A stretch of DNA of 64,000 bases from Salvia splendens. Lineage: Eukaryota; Streptophyta; Magnoliopsida; Lamiales; Lamiaceae. Location of the stretch: NCBI RefSeq assembly GCF_004379255.2, contig NC_056040.1, forward strand, positions 32,578,852 through 32,642,851. Reading direction: 5' to 3'. Position 1 is the first letter of the stretch. Each line of letters begins with the position of its first letter. A model generated the notes under the pieces. That model saw only the letters and a list, made by a program, of their open reading frames with translations. It ran no database searches and was not told the origin of the DNA. Of the stretch, positions 48,305-59,848 are shown one piece after another. Made by a program: the position numbers and the translations under genes.

Positions 48305-50267
48305 AACTGCTTACACTTAAACCATACTTGCCCTCAAGTATCGAAGAAAAAATAAAGAAATATGGCAAATTTCGTGCATGGTTATTATTTTACTAACTTA
48401 TAGAAAAGAACTAACGCAAACTCCTAGACCTAGACACAAAAAGACTTAGACAACAGATGCAAAATTCTCATAAGAGAAAATAATCAAAAACACAGGAAAC
48501 AACAAAGATAAGCACAAATGTATAAACTGGTTTAAGTTTCAGCAATTGTCCCCACAATCTTAAGGTCACCACAATCGTCTACAGTCTCATATTCCTCCCC
48601 CTCCCTTTGTCTATCTAGTCAGTTTGTCAGTTCGTCAAGATAGCCTCTATTTCTCTAATTGTTGGATTCACCTGGTCACTCATTCCTCACCAGAAACGTT
48701 AGGACCATTCACTCATTTATGCTTCAGCCATACCACTGATACCTTGGGTTCTACTGACACAGAGAAAGTTCCTTAAGGTATTTTCGTTGGTTATAATGGG
48801 TCTAGGGGATTATAATAAGTGTAGGTGAGAATCCTAAGGGTCTAAGTTCAAAAAGTATAAGTGCAAATATGTGAAGGACATGTGAACTTAGGGACAAAAG
48901 ATGGAAACAACCTCCCTATTTACAAATTTAAATTCCAAAAATTGAAGTTGTTCCCTGGCCATTTTGGCCTTATTGTCTAACTTCCTTCTACTGGGCCAGG
49001 TAACAATTTTTTTCTCTGATCATATTTTCTTTCTTTTTGATTTTTTTCTGGGCCAGGCTATACACTTCCCTGAACACATATTTTTTCTTCTCTTTTTTTT
49101 ACCGGGTCAGGTTACAATATTCCCTGCCCATTTTCTTTTCTCTCTTTTTTTTCATATTTCCTGGCCAAGCTGTGTGATTTTTCTGCCCATTTTCTAACTA
49201 ACATTTCTATTGGTTCAGGTTACAGAATCTCCAGCCCGTTTTACTTCTTAAACTTCTATTTTATTTTCCCTGTTTCTCAACCTATCTTCCTACCCCGAAT
49301 GGTGAGTTGCCCCGACTCTGCCCCCTTGTTCACATGAAATGAAGGTTGAGGTGCCAAAAGAAGGAACAATTTTTATAGGCTCAACTTGGTCAACTAAGGG
49401 ATGCCATTACAATAAAGCAGGTCCAGTAGATTCGAAAGAATTAAGCTCAAATGGGTTCTCCTATTGCCTGTAGTACTCACTCCCCTATGTCATTTTTCCC
49501 CTAAGCATCAAGTGGCAGCCTCTTTTCCCTGTTCTAATAGTAGAAAGTGTTCTACTCTAGGCTTTTAACTCACTTTTGGAAGGCTTCACAACTAGATCAA
49601 ACAAAGGCGTTTTCTATCGTTATCATTTCATCTAAAATGATTTTGATTTATTAAGGAAAGTGGTCTCAAAATTGACATGCATCCTCTCTTCGATCACTCT
49701 AACTAAGGGAATCTTGCTTTTTTTTATTTTGCCAGTTTATACTTAAACACAGAATCCTAAAAAGTAAAACTAGCACTCTACTGACTCAAAACCAACAACG
49801 TATATACATGCTTGACTGACTGCACTAACTCCTTCCCCCTCCCACTATCCTGCTTGTCCCCAAGTATTTCAGTGAAGTGGAAAACAGGGTAGTTAGTGCT
49901 CACATACTAACAGAAAATAAATGCAAACTTCTCAAATTTAGACCAAGAATTGGGCTAAGTGGGAGAAGTAACAGAACGACAACCAACAAACATATGCACA
50001 AAACAAACTTCTCACACTTAGGCCAAGCAATGGACTAAGTGGGAGAAGAAACAATCACAGAAATAACAAAACAAAATTACAGGAATTGAAAGCATGCTAT
50101 ATCAATAAAAACTTCTCATACGTAGACCAAGAATTAAGCTAAGTGGGAGAAGAAACATAACGCAAATATGTACAGACACTTAAAACATGCAAGAAAACAG
50201 ATAAACATGTTAAAAAGACACTAAAAGGAAAATTACTAAAAGAAAAATTACTTGTCACTGTGGGGTT
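48305..50267 (-). other. 3' internal region of the minus-strand gypsy element (non-coding)
   Basis: This part lies between the extra open reading frame and LTR 1. It contains C/T-rich repeats with gggccaggt-type phrases (48,980-49,220). Three copies of a stem-loop block with arms cttctcacacttag and ctaagtgggagaag occur at about 49,927-49,968, 50,008-50,048 and 50,112-50,152. No coding sequence seen. The outer element has the equivalent region at 58,160-59,848. Confidence 0.6.
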
Positions 50268-53200
50268 TTAATTATGTGTCTGGCTCCCGTGGGATCCCGA
50301 CTTCTGGGGTGCTTTCTTCGGGTGGTCAGCCTTTGCTTTATTAGGAACTGATGGGGCTGGTTCCTCTTTCTCCTTCACTGCTTGCTTTGGTACACTCTTC
50401 TTAATAGACACGGTGGTGGGATTAGTTACTACTTCCTTTCTCTTCTGGGTAGGGGTACTTGCTGGAGTACTAGCGGCTTTCTTGAGAGATGAGGTCCATG
50501 GGCCTAGCTGTTTAAGCTCACTGCTAGGTCTAGGGGGCATCATCTGCTGTGCCAGGGGGAATCTTTTCTCCATTGAGGCAATCATCTTCATCATTACATT
50601 GATGGCCTCGGCCATTTGTCCATTTTGCACTTCCATGTTCCTCTTGAGCCCTGCGATATTTTTTTTCAGCCTGATGCATTTTTTTTATTAGCACTATAAA
50701 TACCTACAACTATACAGAGTAGGAAATGTATAGCTAGAGGTCAGTACCGGATATTGATCATTGGGAAAACAATCACAAATTGGCTACCTCCTACTAAAAC
50801 TCAATTACTATTTGGAAAACCGAAAGATTTTGAGAATTTTGAAAACAAAGAACAATTTGAAAGCAATAAACAACTAGATGCAAATAAATCACGGAGATAA
50901 AAGTATAGAGATAACGGAATTCCAGGGATGTGCGTTCACAGTTATGGTTATACAAGTTCCAACAACAATAACCTAGCACAGTTCTTACTTTGATAAGACG
51001 AGTCACCTAGTTTATGCACATGCTATACAAATGTTTATTACTAACATTAGGGTTGTCAATCCTAAATATGTAACTCCTAAAAGCTCCTAAGACCCTTGAA
51101 AAGTCCCCACTCTCAATTAACAGTGCCTTTTTAAAAGAAGCTAATTGTAGTGTCTACTAAGTGGATCTAACTAGCCAACCTCCTCTCACGATTATGTAGC
51201 AAGTTATATTAAATCATCCAAGATTGTGTCACTCAATCATGAAGCATCATTATTCACTTAGAGTAGAAACAAAGTAAAAATAAAACGGATATTAAATAGA
51301 AAAGGAATTATATAACCAAAGTCGTTACTAACACATCCCTAGAATCCTATGAATTTAGTTACACATGATGTAATAATCTAAATACATAAATTGAAGGGAA
51401 AATAATTGGAACATAAAACTAAAGCAAATAAAACCCAAAGGTTGAATCCTTGTAGCTTTGATGCTCTTGAATCCTTCTTCAACTCCTTGCACAATGAAGC
51501 ACTCTAACTTTTAATCTCTAGAAAATATGTTGCAAAAAGAGGATACTAATAATGAAGCTTGAGGGGGTATTTATAGGGGGGAAATTGCCCCTCTCAAATA
51601 AGGAAAAGGGTTACAAAATATGGTAAATCTTGGAGAGGAAATTAAGGAAAATCTGTTTGCCGCACTTTTGTGGCGGACCGCAGCACCTTGGTCGGCGGTC
51701 GCCGCGCATTAATCCGAAGCTTTTGACTTTTTGGTGGCGGTCACCACGCACTTCTCTGCAGTTGTCGAGCGTGTCTTCATTCCATGCACAGATTTCCTGA
51801 AACGGGCCGCTACAGATGTGGTGGCCGCTGAGCGCCGGAGGTCACTGGCAGTGTTGAAGCGGTCGCTGGACGCTACCTGAAACTCCAGATTTCCTACTTC
51901 GCGTTTTGACTCCCTTTTTATGCTCAAATATGCGCATTTCTCAAAAAACATGTCAAACTACCAAAATATATAAAATATGCAAATAATGGATGTGTAATGC
52001 AACTTTGACATTAAAAACGGGCCAAATAATGGCCTTAAAACCATGCAAAATCCGAGCGTATCAGCGCCCATTTCACTTCGGACCTCTCATATCTTCCAAT
52101 TCCCTCTTCACGGACATCAAATCAGGCTTGTCCACTTCATAAAACACAATCTCATCATCCTTCATGTGCAGAAGTCCCTTATTGAAAAACAACGCCACGT
52201 TGAATAGCTCCGGGGCGTCACACACCTGTAGGCTAGGCACTGACTTCGCCAACTTCATGCTCACTTTCTTTTGCAGATAAGCACCAAGGAGGTGGCAAGT
52301 GTAGAGATGGCAGACCGTGTGGCTAGTCATTGAGTTGCACGCAAAAGCCAACCAATAACCAAGGTGGACCTTTACACCCTTCAGCATGCACCGGGTAAAC
52401 TAGAGCTTCGGAGTGTGAGTGAAGCGCTTGTTTGACCTAGCAGATTGTACCCCAAGAAGACTTGCGCAAATCGAAGTATCGAGTTGGCAATGTGGTATCC
52501 CTTAGACGAACTCGTCTTGAATTTCCCTCCGCGCTTCCGGGTTATAAGTTCCCAGGCTGCCTGCAAGTCAATACCCCCATTCTTCTTTGGGGGCCCAGAT
52601 TCCTTCATCATCTTCTTCCTGTGTAAACAACCCCATTCGCAAGGACCGCTCTTGGATGCTCATTACCATATCTTCATTGAAGAGGCGATAACTGATAGAA
52701 TCGGCGTCAGGGTCCATGGTGGACTAAAACTTGTATGAGGCGAAGAATTCCTTTGCCAATGCGATGGGCACCTCTTCCGTGCAGTGATTCAGCAGCCACT
52801 CGAACCCGATGGCGTGGATATACAGTAGGAATTCCTCCTCTGATTCTATTTCCTGGAGGGATGGGGGATCGTACATCCTCCCGGCCTTTGTGAACTTTCC
52901 CTTTGAAATGCGCCCATTACAAGTCTCTGCCAGCTTCGGCTCATCAAAATGGACCATGGCCTCAAGCAACCTCTTCATCAGTAATACTTCCATAGGCTCT
53001 TACACCGGTTCCACCTCCTGGTTTATCTTCGATTCCTCTTCTTCTTCATCCTCTTCTATTGGTTGGGCAAATGGGATACAAATTGGTTCCGGAGAGGCTT
53101 CTTTATTCTCTAGGGTTGAGGAGGCTTGTTGCGGCTTCTTCTTGAGGGGTTTCGCCTCTTGCTTCCCCTTACATTTCTGGTCCATTGCATAGTGTTTCTC

Positions 53201-53309
53201 CTCAGCCTCCGGAGAGAACTCCTCTGTATCGACTGGGTTCTCCTGGCCTGGGGAATGTCCTCCCTTGTTTCCTCTGGCATTTCCTGGGTTTTGAGAATAT
53301 CATCCCCTG
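50268..53309 (-). pseudogene. Extra 3' ORF of minus-strand gypsy element, split by a solo LTR
   Basis: The reading on the minus strand goes from 53,309 to 52,064 and, after the solo LTR, from 50,671 to 50,268. Segments visible: an acidic linker (EEDEEEEESKINQEVEPV), FLLYIHAIGFEWLLNHCTEE, GGIDLQAAWELITRKRGGKF-like sequence, and a long hydrophobic stretch (VKVHLGYWLAFACNSMTSHT...LLGAYLQKK). Then a helical region VKRELEDM with KNIAGLKRNMEVQNGQM, and a basic Pro/Lys-rich tail. This resembles the additional ORF that plant Athila/Tat elements carry after pol (putative plant transposon protein type); its function is not established. Stops at 53,000 and near 52,735 and several frameshifts disable it. 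Its beginning is cut by the LTR at 53,310. Confidence 0.6.
50672..52063 (-). repeat. Solo LTR inserted in the extra ORF
   Basis: On the minus strand it begins TGATACGCTCGG and ends TGCATCA, 1,392 bp, with a TATA-like box (ccctataaatac near 51,580). There is no internal region on either side; the ORF resumes directly. The 5-bp flanks (GGCGC and GGCTG on the minus strand) match at only three positions, so the target duplication is degraded or the boundary is off by a base or two. Confidence 0.7.
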
Positions 53310-53803
53310 TGATAAGGCTAATTTCATGTATCGGTTAGGGGGTTAAATTCAACAATTTACGGGGTCTAACACATCTTTTAAGCCAGGTGTGTAGAAGGAA
53401 TCGCTAAGGCCCAGGAATGGAGGTAGATAACCGCCTGGCGAAGGATTTGGCGAGAAAGTGAGCATGATGAAGGAAAAATTGCCAGACGGAGGAGATCGCT
53501 AGCCGAAGGGTAGAATAGAGATTTCAAGAGAAGACTTCTAGAAGATCGCCTCCACATCTATAAAAGAGAGAGCATGCAACAAGAGAGGAGGACTTTTGGC
53601 TCTGAGCTCACTCACACACTCTTCTACACACACTAAGGGGAATCAGAAGTCTAGGGGTTTTTGGGGTTCATTTTCGATTTGAAGTGGTGTACCACCGTCC
53701 TTACGTAGGGCGAAGAAACAATTTACTGCTTTTTTTTAATTTTCTGTTCGGATTTCTACTGAGTCTTCGTTGTTCGAAGCTCGGCTTTCGTATTTACTGA
53801 AAG
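53310..53803 (+). repeat. Truncated plus-strand LTR of the outer element's family
   Basis: It starts tgataaggctaatttcatgt and follows the outer LTR through the TATA box, ccaccgtccttacgtagggc and ctcggctttcg. It then stops after about 490 bp where LTR 2 begins. It cuts off the minus-strand ORF on its left. Confidence 0.85.
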
Positions 53804-53808
53804 ATTAA

Positions 53809-55299
53809 TGAAAGAGCAGATTTCGGTCAGGTATCGTTAAAGCAAAGGTATATCCTACTGATCAGTATGGAATCCCTGGCTAAGCCTGAACCTAGTATCA
53901 ATAAATCCTCAACCTTCTTCTACTGGGTAGTATAGTGAAGGTAGGGGTCGAATCCCACAGAGATGGTGACGATTTGGAATGATTGTGGTGATATTCTGGA
54001 AGGGTTTGGTTAGCTACCACGCTTTGGGTTGAGACTTTATCTAGGCTGGAAGTTAAGATGTTACTCTACTAATTAGGAGGTGTGAGAGACGTTTGATAAG
54101 CAGTTGTGTACGTGAGTGTAGGGGACATTATGTCTCTGAAAATATGTGTAAGGTACGGGATTACTATAAAAAGCTAAACGGAATATCAGAGGAAAAGAGG
54201 TAGTTAGGTGACTAGACTGACAGATCTGTAGGGTACCAGCTGAAAAGGTAGAAAAAGTAAAGGACAAAAGCAAAAAAGTAACTAAAAAGTAAAAGTGGTC
54301 CCAAACTTGGATGTGGATGTTATCTTCTTTAACATGAATAAACTCAGATCAACAATCTCAGATTTCATGAACGAGAAACACAGATTAACAAACTTCACAG
54401 CTCAGATCCAAAATTAAAAACTCCAAATCAAAAGATTAATCTAGCGAAACTGAAATCACGCTTACTGGTGACATGCAAGGTGGCAGAAACTGCGTAAACT
54501 AAGCTTTCACATTTAACCATTTCAGAACCAAAATCTAAAAGTTATCTAGACTTATAAACTCAGATCTACCAATCGGGAATGAAAACATGCTTGTAACACT
54601 TGAAAATTACTAATGCAGCTGAATCTAAATTATCTAGGAAGGAGGAAAGGAAATCAAACGCAAGAAAACATCAAAAGCAAATTCATAGCAATTAAACGTT
54701 TGGATCACAACCAAAAATACTTCAAGTCAGAAAATAGAGAAAATTTCACAGATCCAACGTAAGAAAAGCAAGTGAAAATAAACTACGATAGCGATTAAAG
54801 ATTGTTTGCCACTTCAGGCGATGAAACAGCTAAACTACGATCACACTGGCTGAAATGAGAACAATTGGAACTCCGGCGAACTTCTGGAACTCAGGTAATC
54901 ATGGCTGTGGTGAGGAATGAGAATCTGGACTGGGCTGAAGAACTGAACTACCGAGAGATTTCTACCTAAGAGTGATGATGGTGTCTAGATCCCCGTTTTA
55001 TCTCTCCAAGTGGCTTCCTTTTATAGGGAGGCTTGCCCTTGACTTTAGGGTAAAACCTCATTGCAAAATGACTTCTCTGCCCTTAATTGCGGTTGACCAG
55101 CCCCAGCTATCCTTCTTCTCCATCTCCAACCTTTATTTGCATGCATCCTGGTCAGTATTGCACCCTCCTGGCGCCTATCTGAAGCTTTGCCTACTGGTTA
55201 GAACACTCAACCTGCACACTTAAGTAACTGTTTTGCAGATATAATTCAATTATGCACATCATACTGGCCAGTAACCAAAGCCTAGAATACGACTTATCA
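53809..55299 (-). repeat. Second minus-strand LTR of a related gypsy element (LTR 2)
   Basis: The minus-strand start is tgataagtcgtattctaggc and the end is near 53,809 (tgaaagagcag on the plus strand), about 1,491 bp. A TATA box (ctataaaagg on the minus strand) lies near 55,012. It is more diverged from the outer LTR than LTR 1 but has the same layout, including a cgaatcccacagagatgg block. Confidence 0.8.
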
Positions 55300-55876
55300 A
55301 ACTGCTCACACTTACCGCATGCTTGTCCTCAAGCGTGAAGAATAAACAAAAAGAAATAAGTCGAATTCTAGCCTGGTTACTCCCCTGACCGACTCAATCC
55401 TAAACTAGACTCTAAGCTACGACGCAAGGAAGAAAATGAAACAAAAACGATCACAAAAACACATAAACATACACAAGAGAACTAAAACACAATGATCGGG
55501 CTATATTTTCAACCATCCCTCCCCTCGGGATCAGATGCAATCCGGCCTTAGACAGCCTTGAACTTCCACCGCCCCGCTTTTCTCTCCCAGTCAGTATATC
55601 CGCTCGTCAAGATCGCCCTAACTTTCGGCCAAACACTAGGTTCACTCAGTCACTCATACCTCTCCGGGAATGTTAGAACTGTTCTCTCTAAATGCTAGAC
55701 CACAGATGCTTCGGACTTAGATCTCACGTGCAGCTACTGAAGGGCTTTAAGGTTTGTAACAGGGCTATTGGTTGTAGTGTTTGGGGTGGATGTTCCTAAG
55801 GCTCTAAGGTTCAAAAATTTCCACTTTATTTGGTGCGTGGAAACTGTGTGTACTCTGGCTCTTGGTTGTTGCTTCT
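55300..55876 (-). other. 3' internal remnant next to LTR 2
   Basis: It holds the polypurine-side sequence (gacaagcatgcggtaagtgt on the minus strand) and about 0.5 kb similar in order to 48,305-48,890. It ends at the junction with the outer reverse transcriptase. No coding sequence seen. Confidence 0.6.
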
Positions 55877-56865
55877 TTCGGCCGACTACGTTTACGTGCC
55901 CCTTTGGCACGTACGCTTATAGAAGAATGTCGTTTGGTCTGTGCAATGTGCCAGACACTTTTCAACGCTGCATGATGAGTATCTTCTCAGATCTACTGGA
56001 GGTTTGTATTGAGATCTTCATGGATGACTTCACCGTATATGAGAACTCTTTCGATTCCTGTTTGGCAAACCTGGACGTAGTATTGAGGAGATGCCAGGAG
56101 AAGAATTTGGTCCTTAACTTCGAAAAGTGTCACTTCATGGTACCCGAGGGAATCGTCCTGGGCCATGTAGTCTCGGAGAAGGGCATACAGGTGGACAAAG
56201 CAAAGGTCAATGTGATTTCGAAATTGCCTTAACCTACCAATCAGAAAGAAGTCATGGGGTTCCTAGGGCATGCAGGTTTTTACAGAAGATTCATAAAGGA
56301 CTTCGCGAAGATCGCTCAGCCACTTACCCATCTTTTCCACAATGATGTTGATTTCATCTTAGACGAAGAGTGTAAAAAGGCATTTCAATTATTGAAAGAT
56401 GCACTAGTGTCTGCCCTTATAATCAGGGCACCCGACTGGAGTCAGCCATTCGAAATAATGTGTGATGCAAGCGACTTCGCAGTGGGGGCAGTACTAGGTC
56501 AAAGGATTGATGGAAGGAGTTACGTTATCTTCTATGCATCGAAGACACTCAACCAGGCCCAGAAAAACTATGACACCACGGAGAAGGAAATGTTAGCAGT
56601 CGTGTATTCATTTGAGAAATTTCGACCATACTTACTGGGGCCGAGAGTAATAGTTTTTACCGACCACGCGGCTATCAAGTACTTACTGGCGAAGAAAGAA
56701 TCAAAGCCAAGGTTAATCCGGTGGGTGTTACTTCTGCAAGAGTTTAACTGGGAGGTGAGAGATAAAAAGAGGACGGAGAATAAAGTGGTTGACCATCTTA
56801 GTCGGATCTTCCAGGGAGAGACTGAGGAAGCTATACCAGACGCATTCCCTGGGGAACATCTATAG
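55877..56865 (+). pseudogene. Reverse transcriptase C-terminal half and RNase H (outer element)
   Basis: It resumes with TTFTCPFGTYAYRRMSFGLC and contains the RT active site FMDDFTVYENSF, the thumb (NLVLNFEKCHFMVPEGIVLG) and [20 protein letters not shown]. RNase H follows ([49 protein letters not shown]). A TAA at 56,230-56,232 interrupts otherwise well kept sequence. The part before residue TTF lies 11.7 kb away at 44,205. Confidence 0.9.
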
Positions 56866-58158
56866 TACATAGGAGAATCTCCTAGACCTATCAGTTGGGA
56901 GGCAATAATGGCGATAACAGGTCTAGGAGATGCTGAGAAAGGGAAGTGTCAGCTGAACGCTGAACCTTGGTTCGCAGACCTGGCAAATTACTTGGTCACA
57001 GGAGAGGTGCCCAGTTCACAAGAAATTTCCCGGGCCCAGAAGATGAAGCTTAAGAGCGAGGCCAAGTATTATTTTTGGGACGATCCTTACTTAATCATTG
57101 CCATGCGTTGGCATGTGGAGGTCATTCTGGGCCAAGGAAGACTGCGAGGAAAGTCTTAGATAGTGGATTTTATTTTCCTACATTACACAGGGACGCCTAT
57201 GAGTTCTGTCAAAGAGAGATGAGATGCCACAGGTCCCAGTAATCGTCTGCAAAATCTTCGACGTCTGGGGGATGAATTTCATGGAGCCCATTCCCATCTT
57301 TGTACGGAAATACGTACATCCTTGTGGCCTTAGATTATGTGTCAAAGTGGATAGAAGCCAAAGCTACCTCTTCTTGTGAATCCAAAGAGGTGGCTAAATT
57401 TCTTAGAGCTAACATTTTTAACAGGTACGGTGTGTCCCGAGCTATTATATCTGACCAAGGAACACATTTCCGTAAACGAACCATAGAAGAAATATGGAGT
57501 CCACCACATGCTTTCTACCCCTTACCACCCTCAGCCTAATGGTCAGGCAGAGATCTCGAACAAGGAGATCAAGACAATATTGGAGAAAACGGTGAATCCG
57601 TCAAGGAAGGATTGGAGCAAGAGGCTCGACGATGCATTGTGGGCCTACAGGACTGCGTATAAAACTCCTATTGGGATGTCTCCTTACAGGCTGATGTTTG
57701 GCAAGATGTGTCATCTGTCCATGGGAGTGAAGCATAGAGCGTATTGGGCGGTAAAGGAGATCAATATGAAACCCCAGGCATGTGAGGAAGAAAGGAAACT
57801 GCAACTTTAGGAGCTGGAGGAGTTAAGGCTTGAGTCGTATGAGTCCGCAACGTGGTACAAGGAGAAGACAAAGTTGTGGCATGACAAAAACCTCCGGGTC
57901 AAGGAACTACAAGTGGGTCAGAAGGTGCTCCTCTTCCAGTCCAGGCTCAAGTTGATGTCTGGGAAGCTGAAATCCAAATGGATTGGGCCATACACCATTG
58001 TTGGCCTTCGAGCGAATGGAGCTGTGGAAATCCAGGGAAGTGCCTCGAACTCTATCCCTTTCCTTGTTAATGGTCATCGAGTGAAAGTATTTAGGGATAA
58101 TTCGGAGTTGTGTGTAGTGGAGGAAGAGCCACTACTCGCACTCTCTATTATCGTCTAA
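56866..58158 (+). pseudogene. Integrase (outer element)
   Basis: After a linker (QLNAEPWFADLANYLVTGEV) there is a HHCC-side segment ([18 protein letters not shown] near 57,180). The catalytic core follows: [17 protein letters not shown] near 57,307, SDQGTHF near 57,450, and [17 protein letters not shown] with the Glu near 57,550. The C-terminal region (KVLLFQSRLKLMSGKLKSKW; GPYTIVGLRANGAVEI) runs to the stop at 58,156-58,158. Stops and frameshifts near 57,159, 57,230, 57,490 and 57,808 disable it. It would join the element DNA to the host chromosome. Confidence 0.9.
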
Positions 58159-59848
58159 TCGGTCTAGTGAGTAAGTATTTTCGGTGAATTCCTGGGTCAG
58201 GTAAATAGGAATGCATTTTTAATCTATACACTGAACCAGGAGATCTCGAGAATACATAAATGAAAGTGTAAATAGTTTAATTTCTTAAAAATAAAAAAAA
58301 TAAAATACTGAAACACCAGACATTTTAGCGAAATTGTTTTGTCTCATATTGAATCCTTGACCTGGGAGTCTGGCGTTTTATCTTTGAAAGTTTTCCTAAG
58401 TGTGGTATTGCGGGAAATGACATTTAAGCAACCAGAGATTGAGAAAGCGGAGCCGGCGTCGTCGGCTAGGAAGAAGGTGAAAGTGAACCGCCCCAACGTA
58501 CCACCCCAGTCTGGCTCCCGCGGGGCCAGACTCAGAATTGATACCCCCCAGAGGCCAAGTAAATTTTACTTTTCAGTTTTTTTTTGTTGTCTTTTCGTTT
58601 ATTATCTGTGTGTATGTTTGTTGTTCTGAGTCTGTGGTCTTGTGTTCGCTGCTCAAGCATGCCTCATTATGTATATATTTGTATGTGTTTTCTCCCACTT
58701 AGCCCAATATTTGGTCTAAGTGTGAGAAGTTTGTGTTTTTTTGGGCATGTTTTGTTTTCTGTTCTGTTTTAGTTTCTCCCACTTAGTTCGTTGCTCGGTC
58801 TAAGTGTGAGAAGTTTGTTTTGCTTATACATGTTTGGTGTTTTGTGTGCTGTGTTTTATGTTTATGTTTTGTTCTCTTTAACTGCCCTGTTTCCCCCCTT
58901 CACTGGGATGGCTTGGGGACAAGCATGAGTGAAGTGGGAGGGGGAGGGAGTTAGTGCAGTCTGTGTCTAACGTGAATAGGAGTCATTAGGTCTAGGTTTT
59001 GTGTGTTGTCGCATGAGCTGGTGAATATAATAAGGCAAGATTCCCTTAGTGAGAGTAATTAAAGATAGAATACATGTCAACTTTGAGGCCTGTTTCTTTA
59101 ATAAGCTGAAATCGGTTTGGATGAAGTGAGAACGATAGAGGATGCCTTAGCTGACCTAGTTGTGAAACCCCACTATATACGTGAGTTATAAGCCTAAACA
59201 CTTTGAGCTAACATATACAAAAGAGGGCCGCCACTGGATGTTTAGGGAGAAGAGTCAGAAGGAGAAAAATAGTGGGAAAAGGGTTCTGAAGGTATAAGCT
59301 GGACGAAGTCCAGAAAAGGAGGTATAAGTTGGACGAAGTCCAGGAGAAAAAAGAAATCTAAGGGCAGGAAGCAATAGTTACCTGACCCGGGAATGAAGGG
59401 AAAAGAAGCTGTAGGAAGGAGAAACTCTCATAACCCGAAGCATCAGTGGTGTGGCAATGACTTAAGAGTGAATCGATCCTAACATCCCTGGAGAGGAATG
59501 AGTGATCGAGTTAATCCAACAATTGGGAAGTTAATAGGTTATCTTGACGAACTGACAGACCGATTAGGTAGAAGAAGGGAAGGGGAGGAGTTGGAGACTG
59601 TAGACGATCGGATAGACCTTAAGCTTGTGGGGACGGCTGACTAAAAGTTGAAACTGGTTCATGCATTTTTGTTTTTTTAAGCGTTTATTTTCTTTTTGGT
59701 CGTGTCTGTTGATGTATCTAGGTCTAGGAGTTTGTGTGTTTTATGTGTCTGTAGGGTCAGTCATAGGATAACCATGCATTGAAATTTGCCTTATTTCCTT
59801 TTCTTGTCTTTATACTTGAGGACAAGTATGGTTTAAGCGTGAGCAGTT
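58159..59848 (+). other. 3' internal region of outer element, with a short ORF and stem-loops
   Basis: A short basic open frame (58,420-58,565, KKVKVNRPNVPPQSGSRGA) corresponds to the tail of the extra ORF seen on the minus strand near 50,280; the rest of that ORF is missing here. Two stem-loop blocks (58,690-58,729 and 58,773-58,812) have arms tctcccacttag and ctaagtgtgagaag. A repeated ctggacgaagtccag hairpin occurs at about 59,298 and 59,330. The region ends with gtatggtttaagcgtgagca just before the 3' LTR, where the polypurine tract is expected. Confidence 0.65.

Noticed and set aside
46863..55299. Minus LTR 1 and LTR 2 as the two ends of one element
   Set aside because: They have the same orientation, but both are followed on the right by the same 3' internal (polypurine-side) sequence, so both are 3' LTRs of separate copies; no 5' LTR with primer site is seen.
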